Below are positions 16,751 through 27,955 of a DNA stretch of 64,000 nucleotides, piece by piece. Origin of the DNA: Micromonospora zamorensis (GTDB taxonomy: Bacteria > Actinomycetota > Actinomycetes > Mycobacteriales > Micromonosporaceae); the NCBI RefSeq assembly GCF_900090275.1, contig NZ_LT607755.1:930001-994000 (forward strand), read 5' to 3'. Both the position numbers and the translations under genes were made by a program. Every line of letters begins with the position of its first letter. The stretch's first letter is position 1. The notes beneath the pieces were generated by a model, which worked only from the letters and a program-made list of their open reading frames with translations, made no database searches and was not told the DNA's origin.

Positions 16751-18040
16751 ATGAGTGTCACCACGCGGCGTACCCGCCTGGCGGCCGCTGCCCTGGCCGC
16801 GATCACCGCTATCGGCGGTCTCGCAGCCTGCGGCAACGACGACGACAAGCCGGCGGCCGGCGAGAAGCCAGCCAAGCTGGTCGTCGACACCTTCGGCGAG
16901 ATGGGCTACGACGAGCTCGTCAAGCAGTACGAGAAGGACACCGGCATCAAGGTCGAGCTGCGCAAGACCGCGCAGCTCGCCGAGTACCGGCCGAAGCTGG
17001 TCCGCTACCTGGCCACCGGCAAGGGTGCGGCGGACGTCACCGCCCTGGAAGAGGGCATCCTCAACGAGTTCAAGCCCAACGCGCGCAACTGGGCCGATCT
17101 CACCCCGCTGGTTGCCGACCACTCGAAGGAATACCTGCCCTGGAAGTGGGAGCTGGGCAAGGCGCCCGACGGCCGGCTGATCGGCCTGCCGACCGACGTC
17201 GGTAGTCTCGCCGTCTGCTACCGCAAGGACCTGTTCCAGGCTGCCGGCCTGCCCACCGAGCGCGACCAGGTGTCGGCGCTCTGGTCGGACTGGAACGGCT
17301 TCCACGAGGCCGGCCGGAAGTACAAGCAGGGCAGCGGCGGCAAGGCGTTCATCGACTCGATCACCGCCGTCTCCAACGGCGTGATGTTCCAGGGCAACGG
17401 TGACCTGTTCTACGACAAGGAAGACAACATCATCGCGGACACCAGCCCCGCGGTGAAGAACGCCTGGGACACCGCCACCTCGATGGCGGACATCTCCGCC
17501 AAGGCGCAGACCTGGTCGCCGGAGTGGTCCGGTGGCTTCAAGCAGGGCACCTTCGCGGCGACCTTCTGCCCGTCCTGGATGCTCGGCATCGTCACGGAGA
17601 ACTCCGGTCCGGCCAACAAGGGCAAGTGGGACGTGGCGTCCGTGCCGGGCGGCGGCGGTAACTGGGGCGGCTCGTGGCTCGCGGTTCCGGCGCAGAGCAA
17701 GTACCCGAAGGAGGCGGCGAAGCTCGCCGAGTACCTGACCAACGCGAAGAGCCAGGTGGAGGCCTTCAAGGCCAAGGGCCCGCTGCCCACCAACCTGGAG
17801 GCGCTGAAGAACGACGCGTTCATCAGCTACACCAACGAGTACTTCAGCAACGCGCCGACCGGCAAGATCTTCGGGGAGAGCGTCGCCAAGATCCAGCCGA
17901 CCCACCTGGGCCCGAAGCACCAGGCGATCAAGGAGAACGCACTCGAGCCGGCCCTGCGGGCGTTCGAGAGCGGGCAGGCCGACAAGGCGAAGGCCTGGGA
18001 GCAGTTCACGAAGGACGCCAAGACTCAGGGTGCCTTCTGA
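16751..18040 (+). CDS. cebE: Cellobiose/cellooligosaccharide-type ABC transporter substrate-binding lipoprotein
   Basis: 429-aa solute-binding protein of the extracellular family 1. Signal peptide with lipobox GLAAC (Cys about residue 28) anchors it outside the membrane. It has the family pattern: KLVVDTFGEMGY at the mature start, 'WELGKAPDGRLIGLPTDVGS', WSDWNGFHEAG and GGNWGGSWLAVPAQS. First gene of an operon with two permeases, a GH1 beta-glucosidase and a LacI repressor, under CebR-type operators, hence the cellobiose inference. No ATPase gene is present; actinomycetes usually share the MsiK ATPase encoded elsewhere. ATG 16751 follows GGAAAGAGG. Confidence 0.85.
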   Translation: MSVTTRRTRLAAAALAAITAIGGLAACGNDDDKPAAGEKPAKLVVDTFGEMGYDELVKQYEKDTGIKVELRKTAQLAEYRPKLVRYLATGKGAADVTALEEGILNEFKPNARNWADLTPLVADHSKEYLPWKWELGKAPDGRLIGLPTDVGSLAVCYRKDLFQAAGLPTERDQVSALWSDWNGFHEAGRKYKQGSGGKAFIDSITAVSNGVMFQGNGDLFYDKEDNIIADTSPAVKNAWDTATSMADISAKAQTWSPEWSGGFKQGTFAATFCPSWMLGIVTENSGPANKGKWDVASVPGGGGNWGGSWLAVPAQSKYPKEAAKLAEYLTNAKSQVEAFKAKGPLPTNLEALKNDAFISYTNEYFSNAPTGKIFGESVAKIQPTHLGPKHQAIKENALEPALRAFESGQADKAKAWEQFTKDAKTQGAF

Positions 18041-18050
18041 GTGATTCCCT

Positions 18051-18086
18051 GCCGGTGGCGTTCGGGGCTTCCCGGACGCCACCGGC
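18051..18086 (+). terminator. Intercistronic hairpin between binding protein and permease genes
   Basis: Arms 18051-18061 and 18076-18086 are exact 11-bp complements. No T-run follows. Such hairpins after the binding-protein gene commonly attenuate or stabilise the message so that binding protein exceeds permease. Confidence 0.6.
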
Positions 18087-18149
18087 CGGTCCCCTCCGCG
18101 TAGCGCCCTGCGCGAGGGCCCCCGGGCCTCGCCGGAAAAGGAAATTCGC

Positions 18150-19121
18150 ATGAGCCTGTCGGCCACGACGGCACCGCCGTCGCCAGCAGCACCGCCTTCT
18201 CCCGATCTCCCTTCCCGGCAGCGCCGGGGAAGGCTACTCAACCGCCTCGATGTCAAGTACTCGCCGTACCTCTACATCGCCCCGTTCTTCCTGATCTTCG
18301 GTGCGTTCGGGCTGTACCCGATGGTGCGTACCGCCTGGATGTCTCTGCACGACTGGGACATGATCGGCGATCACTCGTTCATCGGCTTCGACAACTACAC
18401 CCGGCTGTTCTCCGACGAGTACTTCTGGAACGCGCTGGTCAACACGTTCGGCATCTTCGCCATGTCGACCATCCCGCAGCTGTTGCTCGCCCTCTTCCTG
18501 GCGAACCTGCTCAACCGGACCTTCCTGCGCGCCAAGACCTTCTTCCGGATGGCCATCTTCATGCCGAACGTGGTGTCGGTGGCCGCGGTCGCGATCGTCT
18601 TCGGGATGCTGTTCCAGCGGGAGTTCGGCCTGTTCAACTGGCTGCTCAGTTTCGTCGGTGTCGACCCGGTCGACTGGGACGGGCAGCGGTGGAGCTCGTG
18701 GTTCGCCATCTCATCGATGGTCAACTGGCGGTGGACCGGTTACAACACCCTGATCCTGCTCGCCGGCATGCAGGCGATCCCGAAGGACCTCTACGAGGCT
18801 GCGGAGATCGACGGCGCCGGCCCGTGGCGGCAGTTCTGGCAGATCACCCTGCCCATGCTCAAGCCCACCTTCACCTTCGTGGTCATCCTGTCCACGATCG
18901 GCGGCATGCAGCTCTTCACCGAGCCGCTGCTCTTCGCCAACGGCAACATTCTCGGCGGCAGCCAGCGGGAGTTCCAGACGCTGGCCATGTACATGTACGA
19001 GATGGGCATCGCGAACCTGAACACCGCCGGCTACGGAGCCGCGGTCGCCTGGGCCATCTTCATGATCATCGTCGTGGTGTCGCTGGTCAACTTCCTACTC
19101 GTCCGCCGCTCGGCGAAGTGA
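18150..19121 (+). CDS. cebF: Sugar ABC transporter permease (MalF/CebF type)
   Basis: 323-aa inner-membrane permease with six predicted helices, the first at about residues 48-68. The EAA loop that docks the ATPase is EAAEIDGAGPWRQFWQITLP (about residues 217-236). The N-terminal 35 residues are Pro/Ser rich and cytoplasmic. Pairs with the next gene to form the channel. ATG 18150 follows AAAAGGAA. Ten bases separate its stop from the next start. Confidence 0.9.
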   Translation: MSLSATTAPPSPAAPPSPDLPSRQRRGRLLNRLDVKYSPYLYIAPFFLIFGAFGLYPMVRTAWMSLHDWDMIGDHSFIGFDNYTRLFSDEYFWNALVNTFGIFAMSTIPQLLLALFLANLLNRTFLRAKTFFRMAIFMPNVVSVAAVAIVFGMLFQREFGLFNWLLSFVGVDPVDWDGQRWSSWFAISSMVNWRWTGYNTLILLAGMQAIPKDLYEAAEIDGAGPWRQFWQITLPMLKPTFTFVVILSTIGGMQLFTEPLLFANGNILGGSQREFQTLAMYMYEMGIANLNTAGYGAAVAWAIFMIIVVVSLVNFLLVRRSAK

Positions 19122-19131
19122 GGAGAGATCG

Positions 19132-19974
19132 ATGATCTCGGCTTCCCAGCGCCTGTGGCGCACCAGCCCGCTGACCTACGTGGCGCTCATCCTGGCGGCA
19201 CTGCTGTCGATCTACCCGTTCTACTACATGCTGGTGATCGGCAGTCGCAGCCTGGACAACATCAACGACGTGCCGCCGCCGCTCACCCCGGGCGGGGCGT
19301 TCGGTGACAACTTCGGGCGAGTGCTCGACAACGACGCCGCCAACTTCCTCACCGGCATGATGAACTCGATCATCGTCTCCTCGGTGGTCACCCTGTCGGT
19401 GGTGCTCACCGGTTCACTGGCCGGGTTCGCCTTCGCCAAGCTGAAGTTCCGGGGCAGCAACGCTCTTCTGCTGGCGATCATCGTCACCATGATGATCCCG
19501 ACCCAGATGGGCCTCATCCCGCTCTGGTCCATGATGCAGGACCTGGGGTGGTACGACACCCTCTACGCGGTCACCGTGCCGTTCCTGGTCAGCGCCTTCG
19601 GCGTGTTCATGATGCGGCAGTACGCCAGCCAGGCCATCTCCGACGAGCTGATCGAGGCCGGCCGCGTCGACGGGGCGAGCACGTTCCGGATCTACTGGAG
19701 CATCGTGCTGCCCGCGCTACGTCCCGCCGCCGGCGTGCTCGGTCTGCTGACCTTCATGGAGACCTGGAACTCGTTCATCTGGCCGTACGCCATCCTCACC
19801 CCGGAGAACCCGACCCTCCAGGTCTCGCTCTCCTTCCTCTCGTACGCCTACTACACCGACTACTCCCAGGTGTTCGCCGCCACGGCGATCGGCACCATCC
19901 CCCTCGTGCTCGTCTTTCTCGTGTTCGGCCGCCAGATCATCGGCGGGATCATGGAAGGTGCCGTCAAGTCGTGA
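19132..19974 (+). CDS. cebG: Sugar ABC transporter permease (MalG/CebG type)
   Basis: 280-aa permease, six helices, with the EAA loop '[20 protein letters not shown]' (about residues 180-199). ATG 19132 is preceded by GAGGAGAG. Its stop overlaps the GTG start of the beta-glucosidase gene (GTGA), so import and intracellular hydrolysis are translationally coupled. Confidence 0.92.
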   Translation: MISASQRLWRTSPLTYVALILAALLSIYPFYYMLVIGSRSLDNINDVPPPLTPGGAFGDNFGRVLDNDAANFLTGMMNSIIVSSVVTLSVVLTGSLAGFAFAKLKFRGSNALLLAIIVTMMIPTQMGLIPLWSMMQDLGWYDTLYAVTVPFLVSAFGVFMMRQYASQAISDELIEAGRVDGASTFRIYWSIVLPALRPAAGVLGLLTFMETWNSFIWPYAILTPENPTLQVSLSFLSYAYYTDYSQVFAATAIGTIPLVLVFLVFGRQIIGGIMEGAVKS

Positions 19975-21392
19975 GCAACCCCGCCAGCCCACCCGCCGTC
20001 GACGTCCTCGACGAGCGCCCCGGGCTGACCTTTCCACCCGGATTCCTCTGGGGGGCCGCGACTGCGGCGTACCAGATCGAGGGGGCGGCGGCCGTGGACG
20101 GCCGCACTCCGTCGATCTGGGACACCTTCAGCCACACCGAGGGTCGGGTCGTCGCCGGGCACACCGGGGACGTCGCGTGCGACCACTACCACCGGCTCGG
20201 CGACGACGTCGCGCTGATGGCGGAGCTCGGCCTCAAGTCGTACCGTTTCTCGGTCTCCTGGCCCCGGGTGCAGCCCGGCGGCACGGGCGCGGCCAACCCG
20301 CAGGGCCTGGACTTCTACCGGCGGCTGGTCGACGAACTGTTGGCCAACGGCATCGAGCCGTGGCTCACCCTGTACCACTGGGACCTGCCGCAGCCGCTGG
20401 AAGATGCCGGCGGCTGGCCGGCCCGGGACACCGCGGCCCGCTTCGCCGACTACACGACGCTGCTGGCCGACGCGCTCGGTGACCGGGTGCGTTACTGGAC
20501 CACGCTGAACGAGCCGTGGTGCTCCGCGTTCCTCGGCTACGGCTCCGGTGTGCACGCCCCCGGCCGCACCAACGGGGCGGACGCGGTTCGCGCCGGGCAC
20601 CACCTGATGCTCGGTCACGGCCTGTCCGTGCAGGCGTTGCGGGCTGCCCGGCCGACCGCCGAGGTGGGCGTGACCGTCAACCTCTACCCGGTCGACCCGG
20701 CCAGCGACACCCCTGCTGACTCCGACGCCGCCCGGCGGATCGACGGGCTGGCCAACCGGTTCTTCCTGGACCCGCTGCTGCGCGGGTCGTACCCGGAGGA
20801 CCTGGTGGCCGACCTGCGTACGGTGACCGACTTCGGCCACGTGCGCGACGGCGACCTGGCGACCATCTCCACGCCGCTGGACCTGGTCGGGGTCAACTAC
20901 TACAGCCGGCACGTGGTCGCCGCATCGACCGAGGGTGTCGCGACCGACAGTGCTCCCTCGTGCTGGCCGGGCAGCGAGGACGTACGGTTCGTCACCCGGG
21001 GCGTCCCGGTCACCGACATGGGCTGGGAGATCGACGCCCCGGGCCTGACCGAGACGCTGCGGCGGGTGCACGACTACACCGACCTGCCGCTCTACGTCAC
21101 CGAGAACGGGTCCGCGTTCGTCGACTCGGTGGTCGACGGGGAGGTCGACGACGTCGACCGGCTGGCCTACTTCGACGCGCATCTGCGCGCCGCGCACGAG
21201 GCGATCAACGACGGAGTTCCCCTGCGGGGATACTTTGCCTGGTCGTTGATGGATAATTTCGAATGGGCCTGGGGTTACACCAAGCGGTTCGGCATGATCC
21301 ACGTCGACTACGACAGCCAGGCCCGCACCCCCAAGTCCAGCGCCAAGTGGTACGCCTCGGTGATCCGGCGCAACGGTCTGGCCGCACAATAG
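19971..21392 (+). CDS. bglC: GH1 beta-glucosidase, intracellular
   Basis: 473-aa family 1 glycosidase without signal peptide, expected to split imported cellobiose or short cello-oligosaccharides to glucose. N-terminal [18 protein letters not shown] signature, acid/base E181 in TLNEPW, nucleophile E378 in YVTENGSAF, and [13 protein letters not shown] near the end. The GTG at 19971 overlaps the permease stop, which decides the start; the frame is open further upstream but only as a shadow of the permease. The gene is analogous to bglC of the Streptomyces ceb cluster. Confidence 0.93.
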   Translation: MSNPASPPAVDVLDERPGLTFPPGFLWGAATAAYQIEGAAAVDGRTPSIWDTFSHTEGRVVAGHTGDVACDHYHRLGDDVALMAELGLKSYRFSVSWPRVQPGGTGAANPQGLDFYRRLVDELLANGIEPWLTLYHWDLPQPLEDAGGWPARDTAARFADYTTLLADALGDRVRYWTTLNEPWCSAFLGYGSGVHAPGRTNGADAVRAGHHLMLGHGLSVQALRAARPTAEVGVTVNLYPVDPASDTPADSDAARRIDGLANRFFLDPLLRGSYPEDLVADLRTVTDFGHVRDGDLATISTPLDLVGVNYYSRHVVAASTEGVATDSAPSCWPGSEDVRFVTRGVPVTDMGWEIDAPGLTETLRRVHDYTDLPLYVTENGSAFVDSVVDGEVDDVDRLAYFDAHLRAAHEAINDGVPLRGYFAWSLMDNFEWAWGYTKRFGMIHVDYDSQARTPKSSAKWYASVIRRNGLAAQ

Positions 21393-21474
21393 GCTCGGGC
21401 CAGCCATCAGGACGGTCCTGGCGTCCACCTCCCGCAGGTGGCGCCGGGTCCGTCCGCCGTCGGAGGAGCAGACG

Positions 21475-22521
21475 ATGACAACGCAGCGCACCCGGTCGCT
21501 CGGGCGCCCGACCCTCGACGCGGTCGCGGCGCGTGCCGGCGTCGGCCGGGGCACGGTCTCCCGCGTGGTCAACGGCTCGCCCCAGGTCAGCCCGGAGGCC
21601 CGGGCCGCGGTCCAACAGGCCATCGCCGAGCTGGGGTACGTGCCGAACCGGGCTGCCCGTGCGCTCGTCACCCAGCGCACCGACTCCGTCGCCCTGGTGG
21701 TGTCCGAGTCCGGCGAGCGGGTCTTCACCGAGCCGTTCTTCGCCTCGATCGTGCGGGGCATCAGCTCCGCGCTGCTGGAGACGCCGATGCAGCTCTGGCT
21801 GGCCATGGCGCAGTCGCCGGTCGAGCGGGAGCGGGTCGAGCACCACCTGACCAACCAGCACGTCGACGGCGTACTGCTGCTGTCGTTGCACGACTCCGAC
21901 CCGCTGCCGACGCTGCTGGAGGAGCGCGGCCTGCCCGCCGTGCTCGGCGGTCGGCCCGCCCGGATGCTGCAACCCGGCGCCCAGCCGGCCTGGTTCGTCG
22001 ACGTGGACAACGTTGGCGGGGCTCGGCAGGCGGTGGAATACCTGACCGGGTTGGGGCGCCGACGCATCGGCACCATCGCCGGGCCACAGGACATGGGCGC
22101 CGGCCTGGCCCGCCTGGCCGGCTACACCGAGGCGGTCAAGGCCACCGGGGGCGGCGTCAACCCCGACCTGATCGCGTACGGCGACTTCAGCGAGGGCAGC
22201 GGCGCGGCCGCCATGCGCCGGCTACTGGACTCCTGCCCGGACCTGGACGCGGTCTTCGTGGCGTCCGACCTCATGGCGTTCGGCGCGCTGCGTACCCTGC
22301 GCGAGGCCGGCCGGCGCGTGCCCGAGGACGTCGCGGTGATCGGCTTCGACGACGCGACGATCGCCAAACAGGCCGAGCCGCCGCTGACCACCGTCTTCCA
22401 ACCGGTGGAGGAGATGGGTCGACAGATGGCCCGCCTGCTGGTCGCCCGCATCCGAGGCGACGACCTCCCGGCCCCGCACATCCTCCTGGACACCCAGCTG
22501 ATCCACCGCGCCAGCGCCTGA
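21475..22521 (+). CDS. cebR: LacI-family repressor, CebR/CelR type
   Basis: 348-aa repressor. Helix-turn-helix and hinge: TLDAVAARAGVGRGTVSRVV and 'GYVPNRAARALVTQRTDSVA' (residues about 13-65), followed by the periplasmic-binding-like effector domain ending LLDTQLIHRASA. CebR/CelR proteins bind TGGGAGCGCTCCCA and release it on cellobiose. Two such sites flank the operon promoter and one sits before the GH9 gene at 34.4 kb, making this the obvious regulator. ATG 21475 follows GGAGGAGCAG. No own operator was found in the 82 bp before it, so it is probably expressed from the operon and autoregulated. Confidence 0.88.
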   Translation: MTTQRTRSLGRPTLDAVAARAGVGRGTVSRVVNGSPQVSPEARAAVQQAIAELGYVPNRAARALVTQRTDSVALVVSESGERVFTEPFFASIVRGISSALLETPMQLWLAMAQSPVERERVEHHLTNQHVDGVLLLSLHDSDPLPTLLEERGLPAVLGGRPARMLQPGAQPAWFVDVDNVGGARQAVEYLTGLGRRRIGTIAGPQDMGAGLARLAGYTEAVKATGGGVNPDLIAYGDFSEGSGAAAMRRLLDSCPDLDAVFVASDLMAFGALRTLREAGRRVPEDVAVIGFDDATIAKQAEPPLTTVFQPVEEMGRQMARLLVARIRGDDLPAPHILLDTQLIHRASA

Positions 22522-22550
22522 CCCCGACCTCGGGGGCGGCGCTGGGCGGG

Positions 22551-23761
<1,211 letters not shown>

Positions 23762-23762
<1 letters not shown>

Positions 23763-24841
23763 CACCGCTCCCTGGCGGCGGTCAGCCCGTGTGCGACCAG
23801 CGGTGCCACCATCTCGCCGATCCGGTCGAAGCCCTCGCCGAGCGTCTGCCCGAGCGTGTGGCGGTAGTGGATGCCCTCGCAGATGACCGCGAGCTTGAAA
23901 CAGCCGAGTGCCACGTGCCAGTGCAGCGGCCCGACGTCCACGTCGCTGCGCCCCGCGTACCGGTCGATCAGCTCGGCGCCGGTGGGGAAGCCGGCGCGCG
24001 GCCCGAGCCCGTCGGCGACCGGGTTGCCGTCGGCCGTGTCGCTGCCGCCGAGCACCTCCCAGTACGTCAGGAGCAGCCCCAGATCGGCGAGGGGGTCGCC
24101 GAGGGTGGCCATCTCCCAGTCGAGGACGGCGTGCACGGCCACCGGGTCGGCCGAGGCGAGAAGATTGTCCAGTCGGTAGTCGCCGTGCACGATCCGGCCG
24201 GCGTTCGCGCCCTCCGGGGCGGTGGCCGCCAGCAGGTCACGCAGCTCGTCGATGCCGGGCAGATCACGGCTGCGCGAGCGGTCGAGCTGCCCACCCCAGC
24301 GGCGGACCTGCCGGGCCAGGTAGCCCTCCGGGCGGCCGAAGTCGCTCAGCCCCACCGAGGACGGCTCGACGCTGTGCAGCGCGGCGAGAGTGTCCATCAT
24401 CGCCATGGCGAGGGCGCGGCGTCGCTCGTCGCCCAGCGGGTCGGTCTGTGCGCGGGTGCGGAACACCTCACCGGGCATCCGCTCCATGAGGTAGAACGGC
24501 GCGCCGATCACCTCCGGGTCGGTGCAGAGCAGCAGCGCGCCGGGCACCGGCACCTCGGTCGGCGCCAGCGCCGAGATGACCCGGAACTCCCGGGCCATGT
24601 CGTGCGCGGTCGCCAGCACGTGCCCCAGCGGCGGGCGGCGCAGCACGACCTCCCGGTCGCCGAGTCGCAGCAGGTAGGTGAGGTTGGACTTGCCGCCCGC
24701 GATCAGGTTGGCGCGCAGTGGCCCGACGGCCAACTCGGGTCGGTGCTGGGCCAGATAGTCGGCGAGTCGGTCCAGGGCGAGCCCGGTGGGGGAGCCTGGG
24801 ACGGCCTCCGGCCGCAACGCATCGATGGCCGGATCACTCAT
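23762..24841 (-). CDS. Phosphotransferase (APH/choline kinase-like), ACAD10/11-type partner
   Basis: 359-aa protein-kinase-like phosphotransferase. Nucleotide-binding loop [13 protein letters not shown] (about residues 47-59), Brenner motif [12 protein letters not shown] (about 220-231) with catalytic Asp, and metal-binding [10 protein letters not shown]. Human ACAD11 has a related domain fused to the dehydrogenase and is thought to phosphorylate 4-hydroxyacyl-CoAs; here the two activities are separate but coupled genes. An aminoglycoside-resistance role is unlikely given the context. ATG 24841 chosen; the longer frame to 24928 adds a non-family lead. Confidence 0.85.
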
Positions 24842-24847
24842 CCGACT

Positions 24848-24876
24848 AGTTGATGGCAGCCGGTTCACGTTGTCAA
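24848..24876 (-). promoter_or_regulatory. Candidate promoter of the phosphotransferase/acyl-CoA dehydrogenase operon
   Basis: Minus strand TTGACA (24876-24871), 17-nt spacer, TCAACT (24853-24848), then 6 nt to the ATG at 24841, so the transcript would be leaderless. The -35 is perfect; the -10 is weak. Confidence 0.4.
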
Positions 24877-24990
24877 TATGAGATTTTCCGCTCGGGACAT
24901 GCCTTTGCAACAGGGACGAAATGGTCAACGACCAGGCTGGGGCCAGCCTGCCGGTCGCACTCTGCCGGCCCGCCGAGCGGAGGGACAGAC

Positions 24991-25692
24991 ATGTTGCTGC
25001 GAGTTCGGGTCACCCTGCCGGACCGTCCAGGCACGCTCGGCCAGGTCGCCCGCACGCTGGGCGTCTCCGGCGCGGACATCGTCCAGGTGGTGGTCCTCGA
25101 ACGCCTCGGCGGGCGCGCGGTGGACGACTTCACGGTGGTGTGGCCGGGCGCGGCGCGGGTGGAGCGGCTGCTGGCCGGTCTCGCGGCGATCCCCGGCGTG
25201 CGGGTGGACGGCGTGTGGCGGGCGATCGGCGCGCCCACCACCACCGGGCAGGACGCGGAGCTGCTGGCGCAGGTCGCGGCCAACCCGGCCGACGGGCTCG
25301 CCACCCTGGTCGACGCGGTTCCCGGGCTGCTGGCAGCCGACTGGGCCGTCGCCGCCGTGGTGCCTGTCGACTGGGCCTCGCGGACCGGGGGCGGCGGGGC
25401 GACCGTGGGGCACGCGAGCTGGCGTGCACCCGTACCCCTGCGGTTGCCGGAGGTGACCCCGCTGCGCGGTCGGTCGATGACCACGCCCGACGGCACGCAC
25501 CACGCGGTCGCGCCGTTCGGACGGGCGGGCCTGGTGCTGGTGGTGGCCCGCGAGCACAGCGAGACCCTCTCCGCCGCCGCGTTCCACAGCACCGAGGTGG
25601 ATCGTCTCACCCAGCTCGTCCGGGCCTGCGCGGTGATCCTCGGTGACCGGCTCGACCTGGTCGGCGCGCCCCCGGTGGTCGCCAGCCCCTGA
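24991..25692 (+). CDS. ACT domain-containing protein
   Basis: 233-aa protein. The N-terminal 75 residues form an ACT domain (LRVRVTLPDRPGTLGQVAR, then DIVQVVVLERLGG), a small amino-acid-sensing fold. The remainder, after a short helix-rich linker, has a GAF-like alternation of strands and helices (GRSMTTPDGTHHAVAPFG, GLVLVVAREHSETLS) but no certain assignment. It is paralogous to the N-terminal part of the ACT-GNAT protein at 26880. ATG 24991 is preceded by GCGGAGGGACAG. Probably a regulator or sensor, without evidence for the ligand. Confidence 0.75.
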   Translation: MLLRVRVTLPDRPGTLGQVARTLGVSGADIVQVVVLERLGGRAVDDFTVVWPGAARVERLLAGLAAIPGVRVDGVWRAIGAPTTTGQDAELLAQVAANPADGLATLVDAVPGLLAADWAVAAVVPVDWASRTGGGGATVGHASWRAPVPLRLPEVTPLRGRSMTTPDGTHHAVAPFGRAGLVLVVAREHSETLSAAAFHSTEVDRLTQLVRACAVILGDRLDLVGAPPVVASP

Positions 25693-25753
25693 GTCGCTAC
25701 GGTCGGGAGACCGGTGGTCCGCGGGTCCGAAATCGTTGATCTAGTCTCGTCAA

Positions 25754-26713
25754 ATGGACTCGTCTCCTGCGTCAGCGGGCAAGCGTCGTGCCGGCACCCA
25801 GATGGAACCCACCTACGCCGACTTCGGCACCGAGCCGCCGCGCCTCGGGAACGTCACCATCACCGGCGTCCACCGGTCCTCGGCCCAGCGCGATCACCTG
25901 GCCCTCCACTCCGGCGGCTCCGTCGAACTGGAGTTCGACGTGCCCGACCCGACCATCGTCCGCGAGGCGTGCGTCACCCTCGTGGCGCTCGCGTCGATGC
26001 TCTCCGGGGGGCCCGGACACGCCCCGCTCACCGTTCGCCTCAACGGCAGGTCGCTGGCCGACCGGCTGCGGATCCCGAACGGCGGTGGACTCCCGCAACG
26101 GCTGGTCTTCGCGGTCCCGGCCGAGGAACTGGTGGCCGGCCGGAACACGGTGCGGATCGAGAGCGGTAACGACGCCCGGAGCATGTTGTGGTTGTACCGG
26201 GTGACGGTCGACCCGATGAACGCCCACGATCAGGCGGGCCTGGCCCTCGTCCGACAGGCGGTCGCCGAGCCGGTGCTGCGGTACGCGAGTGACGTCGGCG
26301 AGGTCACCATCTTCGTCGACCGCGGCGAGCAGGCTGTCCTCGACCAGGTGGCGTGGGCGGATGCGTCCGGCGCCGAGTACGCGATGATGTTCGAGCAGCA
26401 GCAGGCCGCCTTCTACGGCTGGAGCCGACAGCCGGGTGAGCGGCCGCGGGAGTTCCGCGGCCGGCTGATCGAGCGCGGCTCGGTGGCCCGGAATGCTCAG
26501 CACTTCACCACCGAGGACGGCTGGGGCGGTGGGTGGCACCGCTCCGGTGACCTGCGGGTCGCGGTGGGTGTGCCCGGCCACCCGGTCACCAGGCTGAGCT
26601 GGCGCGACCTCCGGGGCAACAACGGCACAGTCGCCTTCGGCGACGGCGGCTTCCTGGGGACCTACCAGCGGGTCGGCGAGGGCCCCATCGGCTACCGCGG
26701 CCGCCCGGCATAG
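25754..26713 (+). CDS. Hypothetical beta-rich protein
   Basis: 319-aa soluble protein with no family recognised. The first half (residues about 25-155) reads as a jelly-roll-like sandwich: HLALHSGGSVELEFDVPDP, PLTVRLNGRSLADRLR, ELVAGRNTVRIESGN, ending in LYRVTVDP. The second half is mixed with Gly/Trp-rich turns (DGWGGGWHRSGDL). No signal peptide or catalytic motif is visible. ATG 25754 is supported by a TAGTCT box ending 6 nt upstream (leaderless arrangement); ATG 25802 is a possible second start. Flanked by two ACT proteins, which may mean a shared pathway. Confidence 0.65.
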   Translation: MDSSPASAGKRRAGTQMEPTYADFGTEPPRLGNVTITGVHRSSAQRDHLALHSGGSVELEFDVPDPTIVREACVTLVALASMLSGGPGHAPLTVRLNGRSLADRLRIPNGGGLPQRLVFAVPAEELVAGRNTVRIESGNDARSMLWLYRVTVDPMNAHDQAGLALVRQAVAEPVLRYASDVGEVTIFVDRGEQAVLDQVAWADASGAEYAMMFEQQQAAFYGWSRQPGERPREFRGRLIERGSVARNAQHFTTEDGWGGGWHRSGDLRVAVGVPGHPVTRLSWRDLRGNNGTVAFGDGGFLGTYQRVGEGPIGYRGRPA

Positions 26714-26749
26714 GGCGATCCGGTCCGCCGCACGGTCTGGCTCTGCCGG

Positions 26750-26769
26750 TGGTGTCCAGCGGGACACCA
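26750..26769 (+). terminator. Short hairpin after the beta-rich protein gene
   Basis: 8-bp arms TGGTGTCC (26750-26757) and GGACACCA (26762-26769), 4-nt loop, 37 bp past the stop. No T-run. Confidence 0.45.
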
Positions 26770-26879
26770 GCCGTCAGGTGCCCCTACCCGACCCGATTCC
26801 TGAGCGAAACCCGTGACCGCCGAGCAACAGGGCGGCAACAGCGGGGGACGAGGCTGACACCCGGGGAAGGGAGGCAGCC

Positions 26880-27944
26880 ATGACGTTGTGGCGGATCAGG
26901 GCCACCGTGGACGACCGGCCGGGTTACCTGTCGGTGCTCACGGCGAGCCTCGCGTTGCGCGGGGTCAACATCCTCACCGTGCAGGTGCAGCCCACCGAGC
27001 AGGGCGCGGTGGACGATTTCCTGGTCGACGCGCCGGACGCGCTGGACGAGGCCGGGCTGATCGCCGCCGTCGAGCGGGGTCGGGGCCGGGACTGCTGGGT
27101 GGCGCGCAGCGAGGCGCGCGGCCTGGCCGACCAGCCGACCCGGGTGCTCGGGCTGGCCAACCGGCTGGTGCGTGACCCGGACGCGACGGGCGCGGCGCTG
27201 CGCACCCTGCTCGGTGCCGACTCGGTCAGCTGGCGACCCGCGTCGACCGGCGTCGAACGGGGGATCACCGGCGCCACCATGCTGCTGGCCGACCCGGCGG
27301 GCGGTTCGTTCTCGCTGCGCCGGGTCGCGCCCGCCTTCACCCCGGCGGAGTACGCCCGGGCGCAGGCCCTGGTCGAGCTGGCCGCCACGGTGGTCCGTCG
27401 GGCGGCCGAGCAGATCACCCTGGTGCTGCCCGACGGTGCCGAGGTTGCCGTGCGGCCCGCCTGCGCGGACGATCTGTCCGGTGTCGTGGAGCTGCACGAG
27501 GGGTGCTCGCCGCGCAGCCGGCACCGGCGTTACCTGGGCGGGGCGGGGTTGCCGCAGCCGGCCCGGCTGCGTCGGCTGCTGGAGCCGAGCCGAGGGCTGA
27601 CCCTGGTGGCCACGGCCACCGGCGCCGACGGCGAGGCGGAGTCGCTGGTCGCCCTGGCGAACCTGCTCGGCGAGGGTGACGAGGCCGAGGTGGCGCTGCT
27701 GGTGCGCGACGACTGGCAGCGGCGGGGGCTCGGCTCAGCGCTGCTGCGCCGGCTGGCCCAGCATGCCGACCGATCCGGGTACGCGGCGCTGGTGCTGCAC
27801 GTCCAGGCCGACAACGCCCCGATGTTGCGGACGCTGCGCCGGCTGAACCGGTCCAGCTCGGCGGAGCGCGACGGCACCCTGCTCACCCTCACCGTCCCGC
27901 TCGCCGCGGACCGGAAGGGCACCCTCTCGACGCCTGGTTCGTAG
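26880..27944 (+). CDS. ACT-GNAT fusion protein
   Basis: 354-aa two-domain protein. Residues 1-75 form an ACT domain (DRPGYLSVLTASLALRG, then GAVDDFLVDAPDALDE), a middle segment to about 175 resembles the neighbour at 24991, and residues about 180-330 are a GNAT acetyltransferase with acetyl-CoA loop DDWQRRGLGSALLRRL (about 280-295). This resembles amino-acid-gated acetyltransferases of actinomycetes in which an amino acid bound to ACT controls protein lysine acetylation. Here the ACT domain is N-terminal and the acetylation target is unknown. ATG 26880 follows GGGAAGGGAGG. Confidence 0.8.
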   Translation: MTLWRIRATVDDRPGYLSVLTASLALRGVNILTVQVQPTEQGAVDDFLVDAPDALDEAGLIAAVERGRGRDCWVARSEARGLADQPTRVLGLANRLVRDPDATGAALRTLLGADSVSWRPASTGVERGITGATMLLADPAGGSFSLRRVAPAFTPAEYARAQALVELAATVVRRAAEQITLVLPDGAEVAVRPACADDLSGVVELHEGCSPRSRHRRYLGGAGLPQPARLRRLLEPSRGLTLVATATGADGEAESLVALANLLGEGDEAEVALLVRDDWQRRGLGSALLRRLAQHADRSGYAALVLHVQADNAPMLRTLRRLNRSSSAERDGTLLTLTVPLAADRKGTLSTPGS

Positions 27945-27955
27945 GGCGGGCCCTG

